Part shown: in pieces, positions 1 to 7,726 of the stretch
Position numbering within the stretch: position 1 is the first letter of the stretch
How the letters are laid out: each line of letters opens with the position of its first letter
Assembly (NCBI GenBank): GCA_900556665.1
Contig: USPX01000026.1
Location: 1 to 16,577 of the forward strand
DNA: 16,577 bases
Direction: 5' to 3'
Origin: an uncultured Eubacteriales bacterium
GTDB lineage: Bacteria > Bacillota_A > Clostridia > Lachnospirales > Cellulosilyticaceae
Notes under the pieces: generated by a model
The model's database searches: none
The model's input: the letters and a program-made list of their open reading frames with translations, nothing else
What the model was told of the DNA's origin: nothing
Program-made: the position numbers and the translations under genes

Positions 1-39
1 AACATTCTTGGTTTATAATTAATCATTAAGAAAGATAGC

Positions 40-78
40 TAACTTAATGACATTGGGATTATCCCTACGACCTTTTTT
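40..78 (+). other. Left-edge module: 17-bp motif plus T-tract
   Basis: A 17-bp sequence (TAACTTAATGACATTGG, 40-56) recurs in inverted orientation at 16524-16540. It is followed by a short dyad (GGGAT-T-ATCCC, 55-65) and a run of six T (73-78). At the right end of the window the minus strand shows the same order, with T6 after 17 nt instead of 16 nt. It may be the tail and terminator of a multicopy gene or element cut by the window edge. What lies to the left cannot be seen. Confidence 0.45.
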
Positions 79-140
79 ATTTATTATTTCATCTAATAGC
101 TTTACACAAACCATATAAATCAAACATTTTAACTTATTAC

Positions 141-175
141 AAAAAAACCGTGAAGCTTATTAAATAGCTTCACGG
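141..175 (-). terminator. Rho-independent terminator of the alcohol dehydrogenase gene
   Basis: A perfect 10-bp stem (CCGTGAAGCT 148-157 with AGCTTCACGG 166-175) has an 8-nt loop. On the minus strand it is followed by seven T (141-147). It lies 17 nt past the dehydrogenase stop codon. Confidence 0.93.
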
Positions 176-191
176 CTCTTCTTCTATTTTT

Positions 192-1361
192 TTAGAATGT
201 AACGTCTTCTCCATAGTAGCAGCATGTAAGTACTTTTTTCATATTAGCTACATCGATTGTACGTGGGTTAGAACCTGTACATGGATCGAGTACTGCTTGC
301 TCTGAAATGAAATCTGCTGTTTCTTTGAATTTTTCTTCTGTTACACCATATTCTTTATAACTATTAGGAATGTTTAATTTTGTATTTAATGCTTTGATTG
401 CATCAACTAATGAGTTGATAAGTTGAGCATCTGTTCTGCCTTGAAGTCCCATAATTCTTGCAATATCTGCAAAACGTTCTGGACATTCTTTAGCATTATA
501 TTGAATGACATATGGTAACATAATTGCATTACAGCAACCATGTGGAATTTCATATTGTGCACCAATTTTATGTGCAAGACTATGTACAATACCTAATAAT
601 GCATTAGAGAAAGCCATACCAGCGATACATTGCGCATAGTGCATTTTTCCTCTAGCTTCTTCATCATCATTGTAAGAAGCTACGATGCAATCATAGATAT
701 CTGAAATTGCTTTAAGTGCTAAACCATCTGAGAATGGTGAACGAGCTGTAGCTACATATGCTTCGATAGCATGTGTTAAAGCATCCATACCTGTATGCGC
801 TGTTAATTTTTTAGGCATAGTACGTGGAATGTTAGTATCCAAAATAGCGATATCTGGTGTGATTTCAAAATCAGCTAATGGATATTTAACATGATTACTA
901 TAGTTAGTAATAACTGAGAATGATGTTACTTCTGTAGCTGTACCACTTGTAGATGGAATAGCTACGAAAATAGCTTTATTTCTAAGTTTAGGAAGTCCAA
1001 ATGGTACTGTTGCTTGTTCGAAAGTCATTTCTGGATGTTCGTAGAAAATCCACATAGCTTTTGCAGCATCGATTGGAGAACCACCACCAATTGCAACGAT
1101 TACATCTGGTTCGAATTCTTGCATAGCTTTTGCACCACGGAAAACTGTTTCTACAGAAGGGTCTGGTTCTACACCTTCAAATAAAAGTACCTCAAGGCCA
1201 GTTTCTTTAAGCACATCTTCTACTCTTTGAAGAAATCCGCCTCGTTTCATCGAACTTCCGCCTGTTACTACTATAGCCTTCTTATGACCTTTAAGGTTAG
1301 AGAGCTCTGATATTGCATCAGGACCAAAGTAAAGATCTCTAGGAAGTGTAAATCTTGCCAT
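192..1361 (-). CDS. Iron-containing alcohol dehydrogenase
   Basis: This 389-residue protein is a group III (iron-activated) alcohol dehydrogenase, which interconverts short-chain aldehydes or ketones and alcohols with NAD(P)H in fermentative redox balance. The N-terminal dinucleotide-binding half carries GGGSPIDAAK (92-101). The C-terminal helical half carries the metal ligands in the classical Asp-His-His-His spacing: Asp193 and His197 in GMDALTHAIEAYV, His260 in GIVHSLAHKIG, and His274 in IPHG. Full length fits the family. The ATG follows AAGGGGGAA on the minus strand. The gene is monocistronic, with its own promoter (-10 at 1428-1433) and terminator (141-175). The substrate (ethanol, butanol, 1,2- or 1,3-propanediol) cannot be told from sequence alone, so no symbol is given. 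Family assignment is secure. Confidence 0.95.
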   Translation of the reverse strand: MARFTLPRDLYFGPDAISELSNLKGHKKAIVVTGGSSMKRGGFLQRVEDVLKETGLEVLLFEGVEPDPSVETVFRGAKAMQEFEPDVIVAIGGGSPIDAAKAMWIFYEHPEMTFEQATVPFGLPKLRNKAIFVAIPSTSGTATEVTSFSVITNYSNHVKYPLADFEITPDIAILDTNIPRTMPKKLTAHTGMDALTHAIEAYVATARSPFSDGLALKAISDIYDCIVASYNDDEEARGKMHYAQCIAGMAFSNALLGIVHSLAHKIGAQYEIPHGCCNAIMLPYVIQYNAKECPERFADIARIMGLQGRTDAQLINSLVDAIKALNTKLNIPNSYKEYGVTEEKFKETADFISEQAVLDPCTGSNPRTIDVANMKKVLTCCYYGEDVTF

Positions 1362-1396
1362 TATCTATTCCCCCTTAGTATATAAATATATATACA

Positions 1397-1415
1397 TCAA
1401 CTATAATTATGTTGA
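1397..1415. promoter_or_regulatory. Candidate operator dyad in the alcohol dehydrogenase leader
   Basis: TCAAC and GTTGA form inverted half-sites around a 9-nt AT spacer, immediately downstream of the predicted transcription start and ahead of the Shine-Dalgarno site. The position suits a repressor site. The sequence does not match the Rex consensus (TTGTTAA-type), so no regulator is named. Confidence 0.3.
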
Positions 1416-1427
1416 CGTCCTGTTAGT

Positions 1428-1456
1428 ATTTTATCATGATTTTTATTATTATTCAA
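1428..1456 (-). promoter_or_regulatory. Sigma-A promoter of the alcohol dehydrogenase gene
   Basis: Read on the minus strand, TTGAAT (1456-1451), a 17-nt spacer and TAAAAT (1433-1428), with TG one base before the -10 (extended -10). The predicted start near 1421 gives a leader of about 60 nt. Confidence 0.6.
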
Positions 1457-1512
1457 TTAATTCTCAATATAAAAGTTGTTATTAAAAATTGTTATTTTCT
1501 ACTATGCAAATT

Positions 1513-1538
1513 AAAAAAGAGTACCTAATATAGTACCC
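1513..1538 (-). terminator. Terminator of the DUF1836-like gene
   Basis: On the minus strand GGGTAC (1538-1533) pairs with GTACTC (1524-1519) around an 8-nt loop and is followed by a T-run (1518-1513). The hairpin begins 8 nt after the stop codon. Confidence 0.75.
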
Positions 1539-1546
1539 TTTTAATA

Positions 1547-2158
1547 TTATTTCTTCATATTACCCCTATTTATAGGGCTTATTTTCTCATCAATTATCTT
1601 TTCTGCCAAACGCTTATAGTAATTTGCTTTCTGCGTAAGTAAAATTGCCATGAGCATATCTTGTGTTATTTCATCTTCTACCTTACCTTCTATCTCAGCC
1701 AGGTTCTCTATCTCTTCTTTTAAATCACTATTAATAGCATTTACTTGATTTTCAAAAGCATCTAAACCTTTTACTTTCATTTTTAGATATATCTTATAAA
1801 TATTACTTAGCTTCTCAGAATCTACTTCTCCATCTTTTATAATGGTGCCAAATATGTCTTTAATATCTGCTATAGTTAAGATTTGTTTCATCTCATATAG
1901 CAAAATCATAAGAATAATATGTTCCTTAGTATACTTTTTCTTTTTAGCAGGCATTAATAACTTGTCTTTTGCATAGTTATTAATCATTGTCTTAGTCAGT
2001 AATTTATCTTCTTTATTACGCTTTGTATGCGCTAGTTTTTCTTCAAAAAGCGTAATAACCTGATCCATATATAAGTCGATATTAGGAATACTTTCTAATT
2101 CTATCAACTCATTTAATTTAAGTGATTCGATCATTGCGTCTATTAATTGTATTTCCAT
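1547..2158 (-). CDS. DUF1836-like putative DNA-binding protein
   Basis: This 203-residue soluble protein resembles the DUF1836 family of Firmicutes, which is thought to be MerR-like in its helix-turn-helix fold; no reaction is established. Visible features are the family-like stretch IPNIDLYMDQVITLFEE (24-40), a basic segment LTKTMINNYAKDKL followed by Lys-rich PAKKKKYTKEHI (about 54-81) that suits DNA contact, and an Ile/Asp-rich ILTIADIKDIFG helix pair. A charged C-terminal region (about 125-180) is probably helical. There is no signal peptide and no membrane segment. The start follows TAGGAGGAAG. It has its own promoter and terminator and is divergent from the hemolysin III gene, whose start lies about 170 nt away, so cross-regulation is possible but unproven. 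The family call is moderately sure; the function is inferred. Confidence 0.7.
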   Translation of the reverse strand: MEIQLIDAMIESLKLNELIELESIPNIDLYMDQVITLFEEKLAHTKRNKEDKLLTKTMINNYAKDKLLMPAKKKKYTKEHIILMILLYEMKQILTIADIKDIFGTIIKDGEVDSEKLSNIYKIYLKMKVKGLDAFENQVNAINSDLKEEIENLAEIEGKVEDEITQDMLMAILLTQKANYYKRLAEKIIDEKISPINRGNMKK

Positions 2159-2187
2159 ATATATCTTCCTCCTACCTTATAGCTTTT

Positions 2188-2216
2188 ATAATACACATCA
2201 CCATTTTAAAAATCAA
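2188..2216 (-). promoter_or_regulatory. Promoter of the DUF1836-like gene
   Basis: On the minus strand TTGATT (2216-2211), a 17-nt spacer and TATTAT (2193-2188). The predicted start near 2180 is only about 20 nt before the ATG and just upstream of the GGAGG site. Confidence 0.55.
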
Positions 2217-2239
2217 GTTAAATTATTCCTTTTACTATA

Positions 2240-2269
2240 TTGACCTTCCCCCTTGTGCTATGATATATT
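2240..2269 (+). promoter_or_regulatory. Promoter of the hemolysin III gene
   Basis: TTGACC (2240-2245), an 18-nt spacer and TATATT (2264-2269), with TG one base before the -10. It gives a leader of about 50 nt. Confidence 0.55.
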
Positions 2270-2327
2270 TTATATATAATATTAAGTAGTATTTAAAACT
2301 ACTTATAGTGATATAGGAGATGATTTG

Positions 2328-2975
2328 ATGAAACAATATGTAAGAGAACCTATTAATGCTTTCACACATCTTTTTGGGGCTCTACTTTCACTGATTGGCA
2401 CATTATTTATTCTCAATTTTAGTCACGTTGCACACACACTTACTACTACTGCAACTGTTTGCGTAATTATTTTTGGACTCAGTCTCATTTTATTATATAC
2501 AACAAGCGGCATTTACCATTTAGTTCAGGCTACTGATGCTGTAATCTTACGACTCAAAAAACTTGACCATTCTATGATTTTCATCTTAATTGCAGGTTCA
2601 TATACGCCATTTGCTCTACTTTCTTTAACAGGTGTTTGGAAATGGTTTATTATCATTACCGTATGGACACTAGCTATAATAGGCATTACCACTAAAATGT
2701 TTTGGATTGATATGCCAAGGTGGCTCTCTACAGCCTTTTACATTGGAATGGGTTGGCTTGCACTTTTTGCGCTTAATCCACTTTATCATGCCCTTTCATT
2801 AGGCGGCTTCGCACTCCTTATATTAGGTGGTATCATGTACACAATCGGTGGCATCATTTATGGGCTCAAAAAACCTAATATCTCAGAAAAGTTTGGTTTT
2901 CATGAACTCTTCCATATCTTTGTTATGCTAGGTAGTCTATGTCATTATTTAGCTGTCTTATATTATGTACTATAA
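2328..2975 (+). CDS. Hemolysin III / PAQR-family membrane protein
   Basis: This 215-residue integral membrane protein belongs to the hemolysin III (TrhA/YqfA-like) branch of the PAQR superfamily. Family signatures seen are REPINAFTHLFGA near the N-terminus, SGIYHL in an early helix, LDHSMIFILIAGSYTPF in the middle, and HELFHIFVMLGSLCHYLAV at the C-terminus. These supply the Ser/His/Asp residues that form the metal site in PAQR proteins. Seven hydrophobic helices fit the sequence. The role of bacterial members is unsettled; membrane homeostasis has been proposed, and the hemolysin name is historical. ATG 2328 is preferred over the in-frame TTG one codon earlier because AGGAGA (2315-2320) sits 7 nt upstream of it. 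The gene is monocistronic and convergent with the acyltransferase gene. Confidence 0.9.
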   Translation: MKQYVREPINAFTHLFGALLSLIGTLFILNFSHVAHTLTTTATVCVIIFGLSLILLYTTSGIYHLVQATDAVILRLKKLDHSMIFILIAGSYTPFALLSLTGVWKWFIIITVWTLAIIGITTKMFWIDMPRWLSTAFYIGMGWLALFALNPLYHALSLGGFALLILGGIMYTIGGIIYGLKKPNISEKFGFHELFHIFVMLGSLCHYLAVLYYVL

Positions 2976-2997
2976 TTCATATATAATATTCTTAATT

Positions 2998-3036
2998 AAA
3001 AAAGTCAGTTTCATTTTATCTGAAACTGACTTTTTT
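2998..3036. terminator. Bidirectional terminator between hemolysin III and acyltransferase genes
   Basis: A perfect 10-bp stem (GTCAGTTTCA 3004-3013 with TGAAACTGAC 3021-3030) is flanked by A6 on the left and T6 on the right, so either strand reads hairpin plus U-run. It lies between two convergent stop codons. Confidence 0.93.
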
Positions 3037-3052
3037 GCGGGTTAAATTTATT

Positions 3053-4156
3053 TTAAGCGCCTTGAATGTTTGTTGATTGAGCTTTTGCTCTTTTAGGTTT
3101 GATGTATCTTTGAATTGCCATACATACTAAATCAGTTGCAATAAATACACTAATTGCAATAATCATTACTATTTTAGGTGATTGTGCCTCTGCTTCAATA
3201 ATGAGTATAAGCCATCCTAACATTAAATAATGAATACAATAAATCATATTTGTATTTCTACTCCATCTAGCAAATACTCTATATATACCTTCAGGAATAA
3301 CTTTTAATACATAGAAGCAAAGACTTAACCAGAATAATGCAAATGTACCCAATACCATATTACCCATTAGATCATGATGGTAATATTCTGTTTGATATAA
3401 TTCTCCAAATGCACCAAAACGTACATCATTAATATATGCATACAGCCATAACACACTTGTTAAAATCCCCATGCTTACTAAAATCCATTTATAAAATACA
3501 TCTTTATCCTTGCATCTAATGAGAAGTAATGCAAAGAAGTAACCTAAGATTGGGTAAAAAATCCATGTTAAAAATGGGAACCATGAATTTTCAAATGTCC
3601 CCCAGAATAATCCTCCTACTGCATTAAGTGTATTATTCTCGAATGAAATACCTCTTAACATTAAGTTTAAACTTGCAAAGCCACACCATATAACTGGAAT
3701 ATACTTATCCTTAATGTTGAACTTCTTAATTAAACCAAAGAATAAAAATGTTAAACCCGCGAATGCTAATATATCTATTCCTACTAAATATGCTTTAGCT
3801 TCTACTATATATGTTATATCTCCCGTTCTTTTGGCTAATAACATATACGGTATACCTTCTCTAAATATATTGAAGATATATCCACCTATTAATAATATAA
3901 TACCACGTTTTAATAATTCCTCTGCACTATTCTTTTTAGAATAAACAATACCTACCCCTAATAACATCATAAATATTGGCGCTGCCGGTGGACTTCCTAA
4001 AAACTCTACAATTCTTTCATACAATTCACCACTTTCCCCTTGGAAATACTCACCTGTATGAACTAAAACCATAAAGATAATAGCTAATCCTTTGGCAAAA
4101 TCTAATTCTTTTTGCCTACCTGAGTTTACTATTTGTTTAGAAAATATTTGTTCCAT
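3053..4156 (-). CDS. Polytopic membrane acyltransferase (HGSNAT/DUF1624- or acyltransferase-3-like)
   Basis: This 367-residue integral membrane protein has about ten hydrophobic segments. The N-terminal motif QKELDFAKGLAIIFMVLVH places a His in the first helix, as in membrane acyltransferases that move acyl groups from acyl-CoA to sugars or other cell-surface acceptors. Next come APIFMMLLGVGIVYS and a basic LLKRGIILLIGGYIFN helix, as in HGSNAT-like (DUF1624/YeiB-like) proteins. The C-terminus ends in a basic cytosolic tail (about residues 348-367). ATG 4156 has AGAAGG about 10 nt upstream. It stands alone between the cold-shock gene terminator and the bidirectional terminator at 2998-3036. 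No glycan-synthesis gene is adjacent, so the acceptor is unknown. The choice between the two acyltransferase superfamilies is tentative. Confidence 0.72.
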   Translation of the reverse strand: MEQIFSKQIVNSGRQKELDFAKGLAIIFMVLVHTGEYFQGESGELYERIVEFLGSPPAAPIFMMLLGVGIVYSKKNSAEELLKRGIILLIGGYIFNIFREGIPYMLLAKRTGDITYIVEAKAYLVGIDILAFAGLTFLFFGLIKKFNIKDKYIPVIWCGFASLNLMLRGISFENNTLNAVGGLFWGTFENSWFPFLTWIFYPILGYFFALLLIRCKDKDVFYKWILVSMGILTSVLWLYAYINDVRFGAFGELYQTEYYHHDLMGNMVLGTFALFWLSLCFYVLKVIPEGIYRVFARWSRNTNMIYCIHYLMLGWLILIIEAEAQSPKIVMIIAISVFIATDLVCMAIQRYIKPKRAKAQSTNIQGA

Positions 4157-4257
4157 TTTTCTATACCTTCTTATATTTAATTTATGAAACTCGAAGATAA
4201 TAAATATATTTTTGCCTCAATATCTATTAATATAAAACTCCAAATTTCAATCTACAT

Positions 4258-4266
4258 ATTTTACCA
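4258..4266 (-). promoter_or_regulatory. Extended -10 promoter of the acyltransferase gene
   Basis: The minus strand reads TGG-TAAAAT, an extended -10, but no good -35 lies 17 nt further up. The predicted leader is about 95 nt of AT-rich sequence. Confidence 0.35.
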
Positions 4267-4342
4267 CAAACAAGAAGATATAGAAGTGTGTTTTTATATT
4301 TTATTTAATTACTTGACTTAATTTTTAAATTATTAAAACAAA

Positions 4343-4373
4343 AAAAACTACTCATTTACTATGAGTAGTTTTT
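4343..4373 (-). terminator. Terminator of the cold-shock gene
   Basis: CTACTCAT (4348-4355) pairs with ATGAGTAG (4361-4368) and is extended by A-T pairs. The minus strand has T after the stem. It starts just after the stop codon and could also work on the plus strand. Confidence 0.88.
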
Positions 4374-4381
4374 ATATTTAA

Positions 4382-4579
4382 CTATTTTTTAATAACGTTA
4401 GCAGCTTGTGGTCCTCTGTTACCTTCAACGATGTCGAATTCAACTTCTTGACCTTCTTCTAATGTTTTGTATCCTTCAGATTGAATAGCTGAGAAGTGTA
4501 CGAATACGTCATCTCCACCTTCTCTTTCGATGAATCCAAAACCTTTTTCTGCGTTAAACCATTTTACTTTACCTGTCAT
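4382..4579 (-). CDS. Cold-shock domain protein (CspA family)
   Basis: This 65-residue single cold-shock domain has the family's usual length. It binds single-stranded RNA and DNA and acts as an RNA chaperone in the cytoplasm. RNP1 is KGFGFIE (12-18) and RNP2 is VFVHF (25-29); the N-terminal [11 protein letters not shown] and the C-terminal GPQAANV are typical. The start follows AAGGAGG. The gene is monocistronic, with a strong promoter at 4712-4740 and a leader of about 125 nt, in keeping with csp mRNAs whose leaders respond to temperature. The paralogue (CspA, B, C or D) cannot be chosen, so no symbol is given. Confidence 0.96.
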   Translation of the reverse strand: MTGKVKWFNAEKGFGFIEREGGDDVFVHFSAIQSEGYKTLEEGQEVEFDIVEGNRGPQAANVIKK

Positions 4580-4705
4580 GTTAACTAGGCCTCCTTAAAA
4601 AATACATAATTGCTAAAACACTGTTACCCAAAACGTTCTTCGGTCTTGCTGTTTTAATACTACAAGAGGCCTACCTATCGTTTCCGTTTCAATATTTTAA
4701 CTTAC
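4580..4705 (-). promoter_or_regulatory. Long 5' leader of the cold-shock mRNA
   Basis: About 125 nt lie between the predicted transcription start and the csp ATG, with no ORF. Long structured leaders are known for csp mRNAs (thermosensing in E. coli cspA). I did not find a clear match to a published cold-box motif, so the regulatory role is inferred from position and length. Confidence 0.5.
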
Positions 4706-4711
4706 TTCGTA

Positions 4712-4740
4712 ATATTATCATAAATGTATAGAAAAATCAA
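4712..4740 (-). promoter_or_regulatory. Strong promoter of the cold-shock gene
   Basis: On the minus strand TTGATT (4740-4735), an exact 17-nt spacer and TATTAT-like TAATAT (4717-4712), with TG one base before the -10. Confidence 0.65.
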
Positions 4741-4933
4741 GCGATTTCAATCATTATTGGATATTTTATCAAATTTTTTACTAGTTTTTATTTATTTAAT
4801 ATACTTTTTTACACTAATATCTTTAATAATATGGACATTTATACTCATTCCACATTTATGCATTTTACTCAAATTATACATATTCTATTTCTATCCTTAT
4901 GCATTATGCCTGTACGTCTCTTAAAAATTCCTA
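4741..4933. other. AT-rich spacer with no feature
   Basis: The space between the divergent csp and thyA promoters is very AT-rich. It carries a 66-codon hydrophobic open frame (from 4724) that has no ribosome binding site and overlaps the csp promoter, so it is not called. Nothing else is supported here. Confidence 0.6.
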
Positions 4934-4939
4934 TATACT
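4934..4939 (+). promoter_or_regulatory. Possible thyA -10 box
   Basis: TATACT sits just upstream of the thyA Shine-Dalgarno AAGGAGG (4949-4955). The hexamer 17 nt upstream matches a -35 poorly. Transcription from here would give a leader of only about 20 nt. Confidence 0.3.
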
Positions 4940-4966
4940 TAAGGTATTAAGGAGGTATTTTTTATA

Positions 4967-5929
4967 ATGAATCAAGTTGATAAAGTTTATTTAGCTATGT
5001 GTAAAAATATATTAGAAAATGGTACTTTTAAAGAAGACCGTACAGGTGTAGGTACTTATAGTACCTTTGGTCAGCAACTTCGCTTTGATCTTTCTCAAGG
5101 CTTCCCACTTCTTACAACAAAACGTGTACCATTTCGTTTAATCGCCTCAGAACTCCTATGGTTCTTAAAAGGAGATACAAAACTTCGTTATTTACTTCAA
5201 AATAACAATCATATTTGGGATGAATGGGGTTTCAAAAAGTGGGTTGAATCTGATGATTACAAAGGTCCTGATATGAGTAACTTCGGAATTCGTTGTACAA
5301 CAGATCCTGAATTTAATAAAATTTATGAGGAGCAACTTCATATTTATCAAGAAAAAGTGCTTACAGACGATGAGTTTTCTAATACTTATGGTGACCTTGG
5401 TAATGTATATGGTAAACAATGGCGTCACTGGGAAGGTGGCAATGGTAAAGTTTATGACCAAATCAAATGGGTTATTAATGAAATTAAAACTAATCCTACA
5501 TCTAGAAGACTCCTTGTAAATGCCTGGGATGTAGCTTCTGTGTATGAGGGCCTTATGGAACTTCCACCTTGTCATTTCTGTTTCCAATTCTATGTTTTAA
5601 ATAATAAATTAAGTTGTATGTTTAATATGCGTTCTAATGATGTATTCTTAGGCTTACCTTTCAATATTGCCTCTTACGCATTACTTACTCATCTTATTGC
5701 GCATGAATGTGGACTTGAAGTAGGCGATCTCGTTTATACTGGTGCAGATGTTCATCTTTATGCAAACCATATTGATCAAATTAAAGAACAACTTACTAGA
5801 GAACCTCGTCCACTTCCAACACTTAAATTAAATCCAGCTAAAACAAGTGTATTTGACTTTGATATGGAAGATTTAGAGCTTATCGGTTATGACCCACATC
5901 CTGCTATCAAAGCACCTGTGGCAGTTTAA
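4967..5929 (+). CDS. thyA: Thymidylate synthase
   Basis: This 320-residue cytoplasmic enzyme methylates dUMP to dTMP, using 5,10-methylenetetrahydrofolate as both carbon and hydride donor and releasing dihydrofolate. Key elements are Arg25 in EDRTGVGT, the catalytic Cys202 in [13 protein letters not shown], the dUMP phosphate-binding SRR (179-181), the [14 protein letters not shown] segment (222-235) and DVHLYANH near 261-268. It is longer than the 264-residue E. coli form because of an insertion at about residues 85-140, as in the Lactobacillus casei type. The start follows AAGGAGG, 11 nt upstream. folA begins 25 nt after the stop, which couples dihydrofolate production with its reduction; the two genes almost certainly share a transcript. 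Confidence 0.97.
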   Translation: MNQVDKVYLAMCKNILENGTFKEDRTGVGTYSTFGQQLRFDLSQGFPLLTTKRVPFRLIASELLWFLKGDTKLRYLLQNNNHIWDEWGFKKWVESDDYKGPDMSNFGIRCTTDPEFNKIYEEQLHIYQEKVLTDDEFSNTYGDLGNVYGKQWRHWEGGNGKVYDQIKWVINEIKTNPTSRRLLVNAWDVASVYEGLMELPPCHFCFQFYVLNNKLSCMFNMRSNDVFLGLPFNIASYALLTHLIAHECGLEVGDLVYTGADVHLYANHIDQIKEQLTREPRPLPTLKLNPAKTSVFDFDMEDLELIGYDPHPAIKAPVAV

Positions 5930-5954
5930 TATACTATAAAAGGAAGGTTTTAAT

Positions 5955-6434
5955 ATGATTAATATAATTGTAGCAACTAGCAAAAACAATCAAATCGGCA
6001 TTAATAATCAGCTTCCTTGGCATATTTCAGAAGACCTTAAATACTTTAGAAAAACTACTAGTGGTAAAACTGTTCTTATGGGCCGTAAAACCTTTGAAAG
6101 TATTGGTAGGCCTCTTCCAAACCGTAAAAATATTGTCTTAACTAGAGACTTGAACTTTACTGCTGAAGGGGTTTCTGTTATTCATAGTCTTGATGAAGCT
6201 TTAGAAATTTGTAAAGCTGAAGAAAATATTTTCATTATAGGTGGTGGAGAAATTTATACACTCTTCCTTCCTTATGCAGATTATCTTTATATCACTTTAG
6301 TTGATAAAGTCATTGATGGTGACACAAGCTTTCCTGAATACGATGATCAATTTAAAATGATTCAAAGTACGCCAGGTGAAACCCTCACAGAAGATGGGCA
6401 TCATTTTGCTTTTACTATTTGGAAACGTAAATAA
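5955..6434 (+). CDS. folA: Dihydrofolate reductase
   Basis: This 159-residue enzyme reduces dihydrofolate to tetrahydrofolate with NADPH, regenerating the cofactor used up by the upstream thymidylate synthase. It is the usual chromosomal DHFR size. Visible signatures are the N-terminal IIVATSKNNQIGINNQLPWHISEDLKYF, with catalytic Asp27, the MGRKTFESIGRPLPNRKNIVLTR cofactor loop (about 42-64, described by family), and IIGGGEIY near residue 95. AAGGAAGG precedes the ATG. It is the second gene of the thyA operon, and the M20 peptidase begins 24 nt downstream. Confidence 0.97.
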   Translation: MINIIVATSKNNQIGINNQLPWHISEDLKYFRKTTSGKTVLMGRKTFESIGRPLPNRKNIVLTRDLNFTAEGVSVIHSLDEALEICKAEENIFIIGGGEIYTLFLPYADYLYITLVDKVIDGDTSFPEYDDQFKMIQSTPGETLTEDGHHFAFTIWKRK

Positions 6435-6458
6435 AGTAATTAATTGGGAGGCATAATC

Positions 6459-7613
6459 ATGACGTCTTACAAATTACCTAAAGAAATGGAAGCTTATATT
6501 AAAGAAAATACTGACGCACTTGTTGATTTACTCGTATCTCTTTGTAAAGTGCCAGCACCTTCTCTCCATGAGCAGCAACGTGCCAAGTTTTGCAAAGAAT
6601 ACCTTGAAAGTTGCGGTGCCAAAAAGGTGCATATTGATGAAGCACTTAATGTTCTCTATCCTATAGGCTGCGCTGAACATGATGAAATCGTTATTTTCAT
6701 GGCACATATGGATACTGTATTTCCTGATACAACCCCTATGCCAGTTAAGATTAAAGATAATAAAATTTACTCACCAGGCGTTGGAGATGATACTGCTAAT
6801 TTAGCCATTTTATTACTAATGGCTAAATATATTACATTATCAAACCTTAAGCCTAATTGTGGTATTTTATTTGTAGCTAATTCAGGTGAAGAAGGTCTCG
6901 GAAATCTTAAAGGTTGCAAACAGCTCATTAAAGATTATGGCAAGCGTATACGTGAGGTTATCTCTTTTGATTGTACCTATAATACACTTTGTCAAAAAGC
7001 TGTAGGTTCTTCACGATATAAAATCACAGTTCGTACAGAAGGTGGGCATAGCTTCCAAGACTTCGGTAATCGTAATGCAATTTATTACCTTTCTTCTTTA
7101 ATTACTAAACTTTATGCTATAGATATCCCTAAGGTTGGTGAAAGTCAAACGACTTATAATGTAGGTGTCATTGAAGGAGGTACTTCTGTAAATACAATTG
7201 CTGAAAATGCCTCCGTTCTTTATGAGTATCGTTCAGATACTCATGAATGCCTTGAAATTATGAAAAATAATTTTACTACAGTAATTAATGAATATGTTGC
7301 AAAAGGATTAGATATTGAAATTGAGGAATTGGGTACAAGACCTTGTATGCAACATACTAATATCGCCTTACAATCTGCACTTACTAAAAGATGTGAAGCA
7401 CTTATTACATACTATACAGGTCATAAACCTAAGTTAGTATCTGCTTCTACAGATTGCAATATCCCCTTTTCACTAGGTATTCCAACGGTATGTTTCGGCC
7501 TTTATCAAGGAGCTGGTGCTCATACTAGAGAGGAATGGGTAGATATTTCAAGCCTTACAACCGGCTTTCATCTAGCTGCTGGCCTTATATTACAATACTT
7601 TGAATCTGCCAGC
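6459..7613 (+). CDS. M20-family metallopeptidase
   Basis: This 385-residue, probably cytoplasmic, di-zinc hydrolase has no signal peptide. The M20 metal and catalytic set appears complete: His83 and Asp85 in MAHMDTVFPD, the bridging Asp110 in GVGDDTA, Glu144 and Glu145 in NSGEEG, Asp171 in ISFDCT, and His355 in GAGAHTREEW. The central dimerisation (lid) domain spans about 180-295. M20 enzymes include peptidase T, carboxypeptidase G2 and aminoacyl hydrolases, so the substrate is open. ATG 6459 is chosen because GGGAGG (6446-6451) precedes it; the upstream in-frame TTG at 6444 overlaps that site. The gene follows folA by 24 nt and ends the operon. A folate-related glutamyl hydrolase is a possible role suggested only by that position. 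Confidence 0.88.
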
Positions 7614-7639
7614 TAAACACTAACACTTATATAACACTA

Positions 7640-7684
7640 AAATAAGGAGATACCTACAAAGATTGGCTAGGTATCTCCTTATTT
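7640..7684. terminator. Bidirectional terminator between M20 peptidase and amylase genes
   Basis: A perfect 17-bp stem (7640-7656 with 7668-7684; core AAGGAGATACC) has an 11-nt loop. Both stem ends are A/T-rich, so each strand reads TTATTT at the 3' side. It lies between convergent genes. Confidence 0.85.
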
Positions 7685-7726
7685 ACTGTATATACGCTTA
7701 ATAGTACACTATTTTCTCTGTTACTT

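Noticed and set aside
1397..1500. Rex redox-repressor site upstream of the alcohol dehydrogenase
   Set aside because: The TTGTTATT words near 1477-1497 are direct, not inverted, and the TCAAC/GTTGA dyad does not fit the Rex consensus.
4724..4924. 66-codon hydrophobic plus-strand ORF upstream of thyA
   Set aside because: It has no ribosome binding site, overlaps the csp promoter, and its Ile/Leu/Phe/Tyr content is what AT-rich noncoding DNA gives.
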